DNA of 64,000 nucleotides from Nibrella viscosa (GTDB lineage: Bacteria; Bacteroidota; Bacteroidia; Cytophagales; Spirosomataceae). Made by a program: the position numbers and the translations under genes. Shown here piece by piece: positions 7,748 through 16,647 of the stretch. Location of the stretch: the NCBI RefSeq assembly GCF_039541875.1, contig NZ_BAABHB010000014.1, forward strand, positions 62,001 through 126,000. Reading direction: 5' to 3'. The notes below the pieces were generated by a model, which saw only the letters and a program-made list of their open reading frames with translations, did no database searches and had not been told where the DNA came from. The stretch's first letter is position 1, and each line of letters starts with the position of its first letter.

Positions 7748-9334
7748 CTAGAATTGATACAGTACCCGCACCCGCAGACCGGCTGCCGAAGAAGTCAGGC
7801 CCAACGGCGTGTTGGTAAAGGGCTTGCTGTAGTACGGACTGGCCTGAAATACCAGGTTTTTCCACTGCTTTTCGGCAGCCACAGCAAGCGTCCAGCTATT
7901 GAACCACTGGGTCGGGCGGTTGGCATGCAGTTGTACCTCGTTGAACTCACCCGGAGCCCGACGGTACGTAAAGGCAATAACTTCTTTGGCGTTCAGGCTT
8001 AAACTCATGCCAACCGTTGGCGTAAGAGCCAGGCCGTTCAGCAACGGAACGCGATAACCCAGGTTTACCGGAACCTGCCAGGTGATGCTGTGCTGGTTGA
8101 TGTTCAGAATCTCGTGACGCGGGTCAATGCCGTTGGCATATTCCCGGCGGAAATCCCGCTTCTTATCGTTATTGAACTGTATATCGGTGAGGAATTTTCC
8201 ACCCGCAATATTCAGCCGGGTCAGGCCAATGCCCAAGGTCACGTGCTGCCCAAATAAAGCTTCACCGTACAGCCCACCACTCCACTGACCAACCCCCAGG
8301 GCAGTGCTGCCGCCGATGCGGAGTTTAACGTCAGTACTGGGTTCGGCCGCTACCGCTTCTGCCGGGGCATACTTTGGTACCGGCAGCAGACTCCGTATTT
8401 TACGGGACCGGCGGTCGAAGCGCTCCCGGTAGTAAGCGGAGTCAACTATAATGCTCCGGCTATTGAGCGGTTGTACGTTCAGCCAGGCAAACTCCGCTAC
8501 ACGATCTGTGGTCGGCAAAGTACCCGCAGCCGGTTGACTGGTAGCCGATAGCTGCCGGTCTGTGGTCGGCTGGCCGCTGGCCAGATACGGCCGGTTGTTA
8601 TCAGTGGTGCCGGATTTCCGGCTTTGCGCCCGGCTGTCGGTGCGGCTATACCGGTCGGTGCGGTCAGGTATGTCTGTTGCGCGACCGGCACCAGTATCAG
8701 GCGTGCCACCCGGCTCAACGTCCGCAGAGGCTGGGCGTCTCCGGTCTGTATGCTCCGCGCCAATCGGGTTGTTGGGAAATGGCATAGTTGGCGCACCATC
8801 AGGTGTTGTGCGTATTATATCAGTATTGTCGCCTGAAGGGACATTGCCAGTGCGGTTCGGCCGCGATGTTATCAGGTCGGCTTGTTCGCCGGTACGATCA
8901 TCTCCGGCGTCCATTGTACGAAGGGCCGGTCGGGTTGGCAGCTCCGCTTCCCTACGGTTGTCGCGGGAGGCATAAGCCTCCGACGCCCGCTGTATAGCCG
9001 GGGCTGGTACATACTTTGTAATATATACCGTGTCGACCCGGTTTTGCAGATCGGCGTGCAGTTCCTGCATCTCGGTCAGGGATTGGTTCAGGCTGGTGAC
9101 CGACTGGCGAAGTTCCTGGTTAGTGCGGTACTGCCAGATTGTGGTCACCAGCAGGGTGACGATAGCCGCAGCCGCAGCACTGGGAACCACCCAGCGGGCG
9201 GCACCAGGCAGGGCCGACCCAGGCGCATGCTGGTGCATGTAAGCCTGCATCTGGTTCCAGTCTTTCTCCCGAAAAGCAGGCTCTATGCTTTCGAGCTTTC
9301 GGCGGATGGAGTCGTCAAACTTATCGGTTTTCAT
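7748..9334 (-). CDS. Membrane-anchored protein with C-terminal outer-membrane beta-barrel, partner of ECF sigma factor
   Basis: A 528-aa protein with three parts. Residues 1-45 are a charged cytosolic-type segment (DDSIRRKLESIEPAFREKDW) like those of anti-sigma factors. One hydrophobic helix follows (about 47-66, VVPSAAAAAIVTLLVTTIW), then a short coiled coil. A long Arg/Asp/Thr/Pro-rich low-complexity linker (about 105-275) leads to a C-terminal domain of amphipathic strands ending in aromatic Phe (LRVRVLYQF), as in outer-membrane barrels. The gene overlaps the sigma factor gene by 14 bp, so coupled translation and a regulatory partnership are likely. The role as anti-sigma factor is inferred from position and the N-terminal layout, not from a recognised zinc-finger motif. 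Confidence 0.75.
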   Translation of the reverse strand: MKTDKFDDSIRRKLESIEPAFREKDWNQMQAYMHQHAPGSALPGAARWVVPSAAAAAIVTLLVTTIWQYRTNQELRQSVTSLNQSLTEMQELHADLQNRVDTVYITKYVPAPAIQRASEAYASRDNRREAELPTRPALRTMDAGDDRTGEQADLITSRPNRTGNVPSGDNTDIIRTTPDGAPTMPFPNNPIGAEHTDRRRPASADVEPGGTPDTGAGRATDIPDRTDRYSRTDSRAQSRKSGTTDNNRPYLASGQPTTDRQLSATSQPAAGTLPTTDRVAEFAWLNVQPLNSRSIIVDSAYYRERFDRRSRKIRSLLPVPKYAPAEAVAAEPSTDVKLRIGGSTALGVGQWSGGLYGEALFGQHVTLGIGLTRLNIAGGKFLTDIQFNNDKKRDFRREYANGIDPRHEILNINQHSITWQVPVNLGYRVPLLNGLALTPTVGMSLSLNAKEVIAFTYRRAPGEFNEVQLHANRPTQWFNSWTLAVAAEKQWKNLVFQASPYYSKPFTNTPLGLTSSAAGLRVRVLYQF

Positions 9335-9929
9335 GGTAACGGACAGCGATCGGAGGATCTGTTGGGAAAAGATGTGGATATGCGGTTTTTATTGCCTGTT
9401 GCAGACGCTGACGGGCCCGCAGAAAATGCGAGCGAACGGTAGCCTCGTTGTTTTGCAGCATGTCGGCAATTTCGCGAAGGCTGTAACCGTCGACTACGTG
9501 CATGGAAAACACCGTGCGGTAGGCTGACGGCAGCTCCTGAACCAGCGCCAGAATTTCGTCGGCGGCAATACGGTCGATGACATCGTCCTCAAAAGGAACA
9601 TTCATGTCCGGATCGGGCGCGGGGCCGGTTTCCAGCTTATGGTACTTCCGGTAGTAGCTGATTGCCGTATTGATCAGAATGGTCCGGAGCCAGGCTTTAA
9701 ACGGGTATGATGCATCGTAGGTGTCCAGGCGCTGAAACACCTTCAGAAAGCTTTCGTTGAGCACATCCTCCGCTTCTTCAATACTGGAGGAATAGCGCAG
9801 ACAAATGCTTTTGGCATACCCGTAGAACTGCTTAAACAGCACCCGCTGAGCTTGGGCGTTGTTGGCGCGGCATGCGTCGATAACACTCAGCAGATCATTT
9901 TCGACGAAGGTGGGGCGCTTCTTAAACAC
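9321..9929 (-). CDS. ECF-type RNA polymerase sigma factor
   Basis: Group 4 sigma-70 family factor, 202 aa. Region 2 is clear (FKQFYGYAKSICLRYSS, EEAEDVLNESFLKVFQRLD, PFKAWLRTILINTAISYYRK), as is region 4 (LPSAYRTVFSMHVVDGYSLREIADML, NEATVRSHFLRARQRLQQAI) with its helix-turn-helix. It is the first gene of a two-gene operon with the membrane/barrel protein that overlaps its 3' end by 14 bp, the usual sigma/anti-sigma arrangement in Cytophagales. Which signal or regulon it controls cannot be read from the sequence. Confidence 0.95.
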   Translation of the reverse strand: MFKKRPTFVENDLLSVIDACRANNAQAQRVLFKQFYGYAKSICLRYSSSIEEAEDVLNESFLKVFQRLDTYDASYPFKAWLRTILINTAISYYRKYHKLETGPAPDPDMNVPFEDDVIDRIAADEILALVQELPSAYRTVFSMHVVDGYSLREIADMLQNNEATVRSHFLRARQRLQQAIKTAYPHLFPTDPPIAVRYHENR

Positions 9930-10141
9930 AAGAGCCTTGACAGTTAAAGGGATGATAGACCTATACTTAGCTCAATACGCAGCTACTCTGCTATTCGTTG
10001 CATACGCTACTCAATTTTAACTGCTTTTTCAGGGCTTTGCTTATTTATGAAAATTTTTGGCTGAACTGCAACGGACCTGAGCCGCTCTGCGTAATAACGA
10101 ATGAAGGCAAACAGCTTTCGATGTTTAGTTGCCAAATCATC

Positions 10142-10933
10142 ATGAATATACACCTTTTGGTCATCGGTAGTTGTCAGACGTATGGCTACGGGCTTGCGGC
10201 CGGTCAGAGCTTTGTCGACCAGTTTATCCGGCGGCTCGAGCAAAGCGGTCAGCGCGTAAAGGCAGACTACTACGCTCCGGTCAGCCTACAGGGTGTCCGG
10301 TATCTGTTGCCGAAACTGCCCCTGAACCAGTACGACGTAATTTTGCTGCAGGCCGGCCATCATGAATTGACGCATTCCCTGTCATTCACTACCCTTTTAA
10401 AACGTTGGCAGACGAGAACGGAGCTTGTTATTGCTGTGCCGGCCGATATTAATGCCCTGCGTAATCTGGGTCCGATAGCTCAGCGCCAAAGCTTTTCAGA
10501 AGCAGGCAACTGGCTTTCAGCCGGCCTCAAACTTGCTTTGCTGAAGGGCATTGCCGGTTTTGGAGCGCTGGCGCGGCTGAACGAGGTAAACAGTACTCTG
10601 CGGAACATCCTGAAATCACTGCGGGCTCACCGCCACAAGGTAATTTTGCTCACTCCCCTGCCGCATCGGGAGCCGGTGAGCCGGTGGTTACGCAATCGGG
10701 GGCGGGAGCTGTTTATCCGGGAAGCTACCCAGCAGGAGTTCAGCGTTTTTGATACGCACATGCTGATTCAGCCCAAAGAAGAGTTTTTTATTACCGATGA
10801 CCCGGCGCATCTTAATGCCGTGGGCCACGAACTGATCGGCAGCCGGCTCTTCGATTTCTACCGGGCCGAGCCGATTGTGCTGCCCGACCAGTTCAAATAT
10901 CCCGATCGCTTCAACGGCCACCGTATGCCCTAA
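10142..10933 (+). CDS. SGNH/GDSL-like hydrolase
   Basis: About 263 aa starting MNIHLLVIGSCQTYGYG. The frame is open upstream to 9998, but the ATG at 10142 gives the standard SGNH beginning: a beta strand then a Gly-Ser block (GSCQTYG in place of GDS). The motif DPAHLNAVGHELIG near residue 235 matches block V (DxxHLN..G) with the catalytic Asp and His. VILLQAGHHEL corresponds to block III, with the usual GxND changed to GHHE. The block III change leaves activity uncertain. No signal peptide, so cytosolic. It is monocistronic, divergent from the sigma factor operon; substrate unknown. Confidence 0.6.
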   Translation: MNIHLLVIGSCQTYGYGLAAGQSFVDQFIRRLEQSGQRVKADYYAPVSLQGVRYLLPKLPLNQYDVILLQAGHHELTHSLSFTTLLKRWQTRTELVIAVPADINALRNLGPIAQRQSFSEAGNWLSAGLKLALLKGIAGFGALARLNEVNSTLRNILKSLRAHRHKVILLTPLPHREPVSRWLRNRGRELFIREATQQEFSVFDTHMLIQPKEEFFITDDPAHLNAVGHELIGSRLFDFYRAEPIVLPDQFKYPDRFNGHRMP

Positions 10934-11070
10934 CCTCTACGCTTCAGAGTATACGGAGTCATACTCATTACTGTTCGGATACACAGGTATTGCGCCCGAC
11001 GGGAAAACTATGTCTTCGGCTTTTGAAGAACCCCAAAACAACCTTTACAACAATTATCATTTACAAAACC

Positions 11071-11892
11071 ATGAAAAAACTAGTTATGATGGCCCTGGTG
11101 GCCGCAACCGGTTTCGGCCTGTACGGCTGTAACCAAAACCAGCAGGTAGACGCTACGAATGCGGTTGTCGAAGCCAGCAGCGCCCGGTTAGCCGCGAGTC
11201 TGACTAACGGCGGTGGCCGGGTAAAACTCACCAAAGTGGAGGTAAGCGCCATATCCGCCGATGTGCTGGCGTACATTGCCGCCAACTATGCCGGTGCCGA
11301 AATTAAACATGCCGGTAAAGATGCCGACGGTAACTTGGTGGTGATGATTGCCCTGGCCAATACCCCGAAAGCAATCCTGTTCGACAGCAACAACGCGTTT
11401 AAACAGGAGATGACTTTTGAGTGCAAAGGTCCCGGTGGCCCCAGAGGGGATATGACCAAAATTGATGTGGCTACCCTGCCGTCTGCGGTTACCACTTACA
11501 CCAACAGCAATTATGCCGGTGCCGAAATTAAGGGAGCCGCTAAAGACAAGGATGGTAATATTGTAGTCATGCTGGTGCAGGATAATACGCCGAAAGCCCT
11601 GCTTTTCGACGCAAACGGCAACTTTAAGCAAGTTATGGAGATGAAAGGTGGCCCCAAAGGGCCGGGTGGCAATGGCAAACGGGGCGATTGGGCCGAAGTA
11701 GCCGTAGCCGACCTGCCCCAGGCAACCACCAGCTACATAAGCACTACCTATGCCAATGCCAAGATTAAACGGGCGGCCAAAAGCAAGACCAACGGTAAAT
11801 TTACCGTGCTGATCCAAACCAGCGATAACCAGCACGTAGCCCTGCTGTTTGCCGCCGATGGTACCTTCGAGAAGGCACTTACTAAAAAGTAA
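11071..11892 (+). CDS. Lipoprotein with three PepSY-like repeats
   Basis: About 273 aa. The ATG at 11071 gives a lipoprotein signal (MKKLVMMALVAATGFGLYGC), with Cys about residue 20. The mature part holds three copies of a roughly 70-aa unit of the form LP-x-A-x-Y-x-NYAGAEIK..KDxDGN..V......ALLFDxNGxFKQ, resembling the putative PepSY-like (beta-lactamase-inhibitor-like) domain found in many Bacteroidota exported proteins. The units are separated by Gly/Pro/Lys linkers (KGPGGPRGD, KGGPKGPGGNGKRGD). The third repeat is the most divergent. A clear terminator follows at 11905-11930. Function unknown; such domains are thought to bind peptides or inhibit proteases. Confidence 0.8.
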   Translation: MKKLVMMALVAATGFGLYGCNQNQQVDATNAVVEASSARLAASLTNGGGRVKLTKVEVSAISADVLAYIAANYAGAEIKHAGKDADGNLVVMIALANTPKAILFDSNNAFKQEMTFECKGPGGPRGDMTKIDVATLPSAVTTYTNSNYAGAEIKGAAKDKDGNIVVMLVQDNTPKALLFDANGNFKQVMEMKGGPKGPGGNGKRGDWAEVAVADLPQATTSYISTTYANAKIKRAAKSKTNGKFTVLIQTSDNQHVALLFAADGTFEKALTKK

Positions 11893-11904
11893 GCTGTACA
11901 AATA

Positions 11905-11930
11905 GGGGTGGATGTATCGTCCACCCCTTT
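11905..11930 (+). terminator. Terminator after PepSY-like lipoprotein gene
   Basis: Stem GGGGTGGA / TCCACCCC (11905-11912 and 11920-11927) with a 7-nt loop followed by TTT, 12 bp after the stop codon. Confidence 0.7.
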
Positions 11931-12016
11931 CCTCCCTTATTTCTTTCCTCCTTTACCCCTGCTTGTCCAATCTATTAACTCAACACCCGTTTAGAATTGT
12001 AGTCTATATAAACGAT

Positions 12017-13453
12017 ATGAAAACTAGAGTAAACTTTGACTGGGGCAGTTGGTATCTTTTGCTGGCTGCCGGCCTGTGGCTTATGTCCTGCAAAAAGGAA
12101 ACAGATGTGGTTTCTCCCTCGACGGATACATCGGCAGAGAATAAAGTAGTGAATGACTGGATTCTGGAAAACATGCAGGAGGTTTACTACTGGAACACCA
12201 AAATACCGGCAAACACCGACAAGACCCTGAAGCCAGGCGCTTTCTTTGAATCCCTGCTGTATCCCTACGATGCCACCCTGCGGCCCGACGGTGACCGTTT
12301 TTCCTGGATTGAAGAAAGCGCCGAGGACTTAACAGCCGCCCTGAGTGGCGAAACCAGGACCACCGGTATGGAATACAATCTGTACCTGCGCTCGGCCGGC
12401 TCCAACGATGTGATTGCCCAGGTGCTGTATGTACTTCCTGGTTCGCCCGCCGAAAAAGCCGGTATAAAACGGGGTGATATTATCTCAAAGGTGAACGGCC
12501 AGACGCTGAACCGCTCCAATTATGCTTCGTTGCTGTTCGACAATACGACGTTTAGCTTCGGGCTGGCGCAGGTGAGTAACCAATTGATTATAGACACCGA
12601 TGTAATCAAGTCGGTTACGGCGACGGTATTCCAGGAGAATCCGGTATTTCTTGATTCGGTCTACGTAAGGGGCGATAAGAAAATAGGTTATCTGGTGTAT
12701 AACCAGTTTGTACCGGCTCCGAACGGCAGCAACGGCAGCGAGTATGATAACCAACTGGACCAGATTTTCAGCCGGTTCAAGGCACAGGGTATCAATGAAC
12801 TGGTACTTGACCTGCGCTATAACCCGGGCGGCTACACCGCGTCGTCGGCCAACCTCGCCAGCCTGATCGGTAAAGGCGTTGATGCCAGTAAAGTATACTT
12901 CCGCGAGGAATGGAACACGACGCTGACTCCTCTATTACAGAAACAATACGGCAGTGATTTTTTCCTGCAGCGTTTTATGAGCAAATCGCAGAACATTGGC
13001 GGCAATCTCCAGCGCCTGTACGTGCTAACCACCGACCGGACAGCCTCCGCCAGCGAACTGATCATCAACGGTCTGCGCCCTTATATGCCCGTGATTACGA
13101 TTGGTACCACCACGTACGGCAAAAATGTGGGATCCATTACCATTACCGACGATACCGGCAAAATCAAGTGGGGTATGCAACCCATTGTCTTCAAGTCGTA
13201 CAATAGTCAGGGACAGTCGGACTACTCGGCCGGTTTTAAACCCACGATTGACATTGAAGAGCCCATCAGTTTGCAGCCTTTAGGAGACGTGAAAGAAGTA
13301 ATGCTCAACGAGGCTTTATACCAGATTACGGGTAACGCCGGTGCTCGTCGTGGAGTGGGAGAGAAGAACCCGCTATCCTCCATCGGCTCTTCCATTCAGC
13401 GGAAGGCTGGTGGCAGTAATATGTTTATCCGGTCGCGGAAACTCAGTCTGTAA
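12017..13453 (+). CDS. S41 family C-terminal-processing peptidase, lipoprotein
   Basis: About 478 aa. Starting at ATG 12017 gives a lipoprotein signal (WYLLLAAGLWLMSCKKE). An N-terminal S41 cap-like region is followed by a PDZ domain (VLPGSPAEKAGIKRGDIISKVNGQTL, residues about 140-170) and the tail-protease core with LVLDLRYNPGGY, the nucleophile Ser in TDRTASASELIING and the general-base Lys in TTYGKNVGS. This Ser-Lys dyad is intact. It is probably a periplasmic protease of the Tsp/CtpA superfamily. A second ATG frame extends upstream to 11912 but carries no signal peptide. It has no close operon partner; a GC-rich hairpin follows at 13490-13521. Confidence 0.92.
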   Translation: MKTRVNFDWGSWYLLLAAGLWLMSCKKETDVVSPSTDTSAENKVVNDWILENMQEVYYWNTKIPANTDKTLKPGAFFESLLYPYDATLRPDGDRFSWIEESAEDLTAALSGETRTTGMEYNLYLRSAGSNDVIAQVLYVLPGSPAEKAGIKRGDIISKVNGQTLNRSNYASLLFDNTTFSFGLAQVSNQLIIDTDVIKSVTATVFQENPVFLDSVYVRGDKKIGYLVYNQFVPAPNGSNGSEYDNQLDQIFSRFKAQGINELVLDLRYNPGGYTASSANLASLIGKGVDASKVYFREEWNTTLTPLLQKQYGSDFFLQRFMSKSQNIGGNLQRLYVLTTDRTASASELIINGLRPYMPVITIGTTTYGKNVGSITITDDTGKIKWGMQPIVFKSYNSQGQSDYSAGFKPTIDIEEPISLQPLGDVKEVMLNEALYQITGNAGARRGVGEKNPLSSIGSSIQRKAGGSNMFIRSRKLSL

Positions 13454-13489
13454 GACCTTCTTTCATTCGTGTTAATTTGTGGTTTTCTT

Positions 13490-13521
13490 CACCTGCGCCG
13501 GTGCGTCTGCCGGCGCAGGTG
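13490..13521. other. GC-rich hairpin downstream of the S41 gene
   Basis: Perfect 12-bp inverted repeat (CACCTGCGCCGG and complement) with an 8-nt loop, 36 bp after the S41 stop codon. No T-run follows on either strand, so it may be an mRNA 3'-stabilising structure or a factor-dependent terminator. Confidence 0.5.
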
Positions 13522-13637
13522 TGGATAGTAGCAGAAAGGCATCAGGGGCTCACTGATGTCTTTTTTCTTTGCTGAAGTTTCGGTCTGCCCTGCAACAGTT
13601 TTATAAAGGGCTGCGTATCAGGAAATAGAATTTGTTT

Positions 13638-14060
13638 ATGACTATGAATAGGGCTGCGTTTCTTAAGTCTCTGGGTTTCAGCGGGAGTGCCTTGTGGGTG
13701 CTGCTCACATCCTGCCAACGGGATACGGAGGTGATACCTGGTCCGGTGACCAATGGCCCTGTCGATTTTATTCTTGATTTACTGGACCCTGCCAATGCCG
13801 CTTTGCGAAGAGGCAATGGGTATGTCATCAGCAATGGCGTAGTGGTCGCCCGGACCATGCACGGCAGCTTTGTAGCAGCCACCCATATATGCAGCCACGA
13901 AAAAAATCAAGCGGTAATTTTTGATGATAATACATTCGTCTGTACCGTACACGGGGCACGGTTCGACACCACCGGGAAAGGGCTGAACAGCTTAGGCAGT
14001 CGGGGCCTGCGCGTGTTTAAAACCGCCTTGAACGGCACGGCCTTGCGCGTGTTTTCGTAA
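13638..14060 (+). CDS. Rieske [2Fe-2S] lipoprotein
   Basis: A 140-aa exported protein with a short signal ending in a lipobox (WVLLTSC). The Rieske cluster ligands are present: CSH (in HICSHEKN) and CTVH (in FVCTVHGARFD), giving the Cys-x-His and Cys-x2-His pairs for a [2Fe-2S] centre. The fold is otherwise a minimal Rieske domain, shorter than bc1 subunits. It is not next to cytochrome b genes, so a free-standing electron carrier or oxidoreductase partner is more likely. Start chosen at ATG 13638; the ATG at 13644 is equally possible. Confidence 0.88.
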   Translation: MTMNRAAFLKSLGFSGSALWVLLTSCQRDTEVIPGPVTNGPVDFILDLLDPANAALRRGNGYVISNGVVVARTMHGSFVAATHICSHEKNQAVIFDDNTFVCTVHGARFDTTGKGLNSLGSRGLRVFKTALNGTALRVFS

Positions 14061-14266
14061 AAAGAGACCGGCTGATGCTCCAATAGCCTGGGACTGGCAT
14101 CGGCAGGGTTTCAACTCCTGAATTCATCCAGCGTTTGCCAAACAGCGCTCTAGCTCTGCCAGGTCTGAAAGGCGTGGGATGGTAGTTGTGTTCTACAGGC
14201 GTTGCTTTGGGGCTGTGAGGGCTTGCTTTATCAAAGCAGGTTGGAAGTTGAATCTGAGAAAATGAG

Positions 14267-14734
14267 TCAGTGCGCTTCTGAAGCTACGCCGAGTTTTTGC
14301 CGTTCTGCGTTCACCCATTCAACAACGCGCTTTACCTGTTGCTCACTTAATTTAGTGTCGGTATGGATCAGCGTATAAGCGGGTAGCGGCATGTGGCCTT
14401 CTTCCAGTTCTTCGCCGATTTCTTCCAGCTTGTGGTCTTGCTTTTTCTTCGGGTACTGGGCAAAGGTCGAGAAGTTCAGTTCCTCTTTTCCTTCCTCAAT
14501 ATGATGCCCCAACCACATCCCGACCGGGTTTATGCTGGCGTACCAGGGGTAATTGGTATGATTGGAGTGGCAGTCGTAGCAGGACGTTTTCAGGGTTAGC
14601 ATCACATCGTCGGGAACCTGAACCGCATGAGTAATATCCTGCGGGGTAGCCGCTTCGCCCTGGTTCAGGTCCGGCCGGATAAACTGGATGAGCACCAGCA
14701 CGACAAGCAGGCCAATGGCTATTTTGGTTTTCAT
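14267..14734 (-). CDS. Haem-binding domain protein, membrane-anchored
   Basis: A 155-aa protein with a hydrophobic N-terminal helix (MKTKIAIGLLVVLVLIQFI) and the cytochrome-c-type site CYDCHSNHTNYPWYA, typical of the Bacteroidota Haem_bd family. The rest (PVGMWLGHHIEEGKEELNFS, GHMPLPAYTLIH, LSEQQVKRVVEWV) also fits. The haem would be attached outside the cytoplasmic membrane; a distal His or Met in GHMPLP could be the sixth ligand. It stands alone between the Rieske gene (convergent) and the LytTR regulator (same strand, about 100 bp away). Confidence 0.88.
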   Translation of the reverse strand: MKTKIAIGLLVVLVLIQFIRPDLNQGEAATPQDITHAVQVPDDVMLTLKTSCYDCHSNHTNYPWYASINPVGMWLGHHIEEGKEELNFSTFAQYPKKKQDHKLEEIGEELEEGHMPLPAYTLIHTDTKLSEQQVKRVVEWVNAERQKLGVASEAH

Positions 14735-14833
14735 GGGACAATAAAGTTACGGACAGGGTAAAAAACCGGCTTCTTTCGCTGAAACCGGCCGCTGGTGCAA
14801 GTTTACGGAATCCATCAGATTAAACCAATGCCT

Positions 14834-15580
14834 TTACGTCCAGCGGCTCAGGAACTGGTTAAACGTGTCTTTATACTGATCGCTGACGGGAATGGTGACC
14901 GGACCAATCTGAATGGAGTTTCGGGTGATAGCTTCAATTTTTTCCAGCGCTACAATAAACGACCGGTGTACGCGCATAAACCGCCGGGTGGGGAGTTTCT
15001 CTTCCAGCGCCTTCAGGCTGGTTAGTGATAGAATAGGTTTGGAGTCATTTTGCAGATGGACCTTCACGTAGTCTTTCAGCCCCTCGATGTACAGGATATC
15101 GTCGAAAGCAACCCGCACCAGTTGGTATTCTACTTTCAAAAACAGGTAATCGTCTTCGGGCTCCGCTACTACCGTTGGTATCTGGGCGGGAGTTGCCCGT
15201 TGTACCAGTTCAAAGTACGCTTTGGCTTTCGTGGAGGCTCGCAGAAACTCTTCGTAATTGAAGGGTTTCAGCAGATAATCGATTGCATCGACCTTATAAC
15301 CTTCCAGGGCGAAATGGTTGAAGGCGGTGGTAAAAATAATGCGGGGCGGGCGTTGTCCGGAGTTGCTGTCCAGCACTCTGGCTAGTTCGATGCCGGTGAG
15401 GTCCGGCATCTGAATATCCAGAAAAAGCAGGTCTACCGGCTGCTGACTCAGTCCGTGCAGGGCTTCTACGGCGCTGGAGTACCGGCCGACTAACTGAAGA
15501 AACGGCGTTTTGTTGATGAACGCGCAAACCAGGCCCAGCGCCAGCGGTTCATCGTCGACAGCGATACAGTTCAACATCAT
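14834..15580 (-). CDS. LytTR-family response regulator
   Basis: Two-component response regulator, 248 aa. The receiver domain (residues 1-120) has the acidic pair in CIAVDDEPLA, phospho-acceptor Asp in LLFLDIQMPDLTG and Lys in YLLKPFNYEEF. The C-terminal LytTR DNA-binding domain (about 145-248) has LFLKVEYQLVRVAFDDILYIEG in parts, and FMRVHRSFIVALEKIEAI. The start codon overlaps the stop of the upstream sensor kinase gene (ATGA, 4 nt), so the two are translationally coupled and work as a pair. Targets unknown. Confidence 0.95.
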   Translation of the reverse strand: MMLNCIAVDDEPLALGLVCAFINKTPFLQLVGRYSSAVEALHGLSQQPVDLLFLDIQMPDLTGIELARVLDSNSGQRPPRIIFTTAFNHFALEGYKVDAIDYLLKPFNYEEFLRASTKAKAYFELVQRATPAQIPTVVAEPEDDYLFLKVEYQLVRVAFDDILYIEGLKDYVKVHLQNDSKPILSLTSLKALEEKLPTRRFMRVHRSFIVALEKIEAITRNSIQIGPVTIPVSDQYKDTFNQFLSRWT

Positions 15581-16647
15581 GACAGATGCAAAGATAGGTG
15601 AACGGCGTATTCGTTGTCCGGGTTTTTTTCGGTGACAGTAAGCGTATAATTATCCGGGTACAGCAGGTCAAGCCGCCGGCGGGTATTAGCCAGACCGATG
15701 CCGCTACCCTGATCCAGCGACAGGGTTTTTTCGGTGAATACCGTATTCCGGACTTCCATATCCAACGTGCCATTATATTGTTTAATGCCAACGTAAATCC
15801 GGCTTGAGTGCAGGGCGCTAACGCCATGCTTAAACGCATTCTCTACAAAAGGCAGTAGTAGCATGGGGGCCACGGGTACATCGCGGATTGGGCTCGGTTT
15901 ATCAAACTGAACGTTTACTTTTTCTGTTAGCCGCAACTGCATCAATTGCATATAATCCTCCACAAAATCGATTTCCTTGCTGAGTAGTGTGGTGCCGTTC
16001 TGCGTTTCGTAGAGCACGTACCGCATCATGCGTGACAGCTTGTGCAGGGCTTCACGGGCCATATCAGCGTCGATCAGCGTCAGCGCGTAAATATTATTGA
16101 GCGTATTGAAGAAAAAGTGAGGGTTGATCTGAGCTTTCAGGAACGACAATTCGGTACTCACCTTCGCCTGTTCGAGTTCCTGTCGGAGCTGCGCGTCTTT
16201 TTGCCACTTCTGCACCGCCCGGATACTGGTGCTGATGCCTAATACCAGGGCGGTCGTCATCAGCATGAACATATCGATCCGGACCCCCTTGCGCTGGACA
16301 CGGGGGCCACCCTCCGGATGAAAGGCCCGGTGCATGAGTTCGGGTAGGTTCAGCCACATTTCTATTTGTTTGCTCAGGAACACCATGACCGCAATGGAGA
16401 GTAGAACAAGCCCTACAAACAGGCTGATCCGGTTCTGAAAGAGCAATTTGGGTACCCAGACCTGAGCATTTAGATAGTACAGACCTACCAGCAGACCGAA
16501 GAAGATGATCTGTTTTTCCCAGAACTGGTAGGGGAGATCTACCTGCCACGTCAGCGGCTGAAACATAAACAGCGAAAAGCCCAGCAGAATCCAGCCGAGA
16601 ATGTGAATCAGCCAGGGTACGTGTTGGCGCAGAGAGAAGGACGTCAT
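15577..16647 (-). CDS. LytS-type sensor histidine kinase (His_kinase family)
   Basis: A 356-aa membrane sensor kinase. The first ~165 residues contain four hydrophobic segments with short loops and no large external domain, so it may sense membrane state or a partner. The kinase H-box is KAQINPHFFFNTLNNIYAL with the phospho-accepting His, and the ATP-binding part includes LLLPFVENAFKHGV (N-box) and QGSGIGLANTRRRLDLLYP (G-box). The gene overlaps the LytTR regulator by 4 nt. The regulatory region upstream is a roughly 680-bp gap that also contains a minus-strand terminator. Confidence 0.95.
   Translation of the reverse strand: MTSFSLRQHVPWLIHILGWILLGFSLFMFQPLTWQVDLPYQFWEKQIIFFGLLVGLYYLNAQVWVPKLLFQNRISLFVGLVLLSIAVMVFLSKQIEMWLNLPELMHRAFHPEGGPRVQRKGVRIDMFMLMTTALVLGISTSIRAVQKWQKDAQLRQELEQAKVSTELSFLKAQINPHFFFNTLNNIYALTLIDADMAREALHKLSRMMRYVLYETQNGTTLLSKEIDFVEDYMQLMQLRLTEKVNVQFDKPSPIRDVPVAPMLLLPFVENAFKHGVSALHSSRIYVGIKQYNGTLDMEVRNTVFTEKTLSLDQGSGIGLANTRRRLDLLYPDNYTLTVTEKNPDNEYAVHLSLHLS

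Noticed and set aside
11188..11901. 237-codon open frame antisense to the PepSY-like gene
   Set aside because: It is the reverse complement of a strongly supported lipoprotein gene with repeats; such long antisense frames are common in this codon usage.
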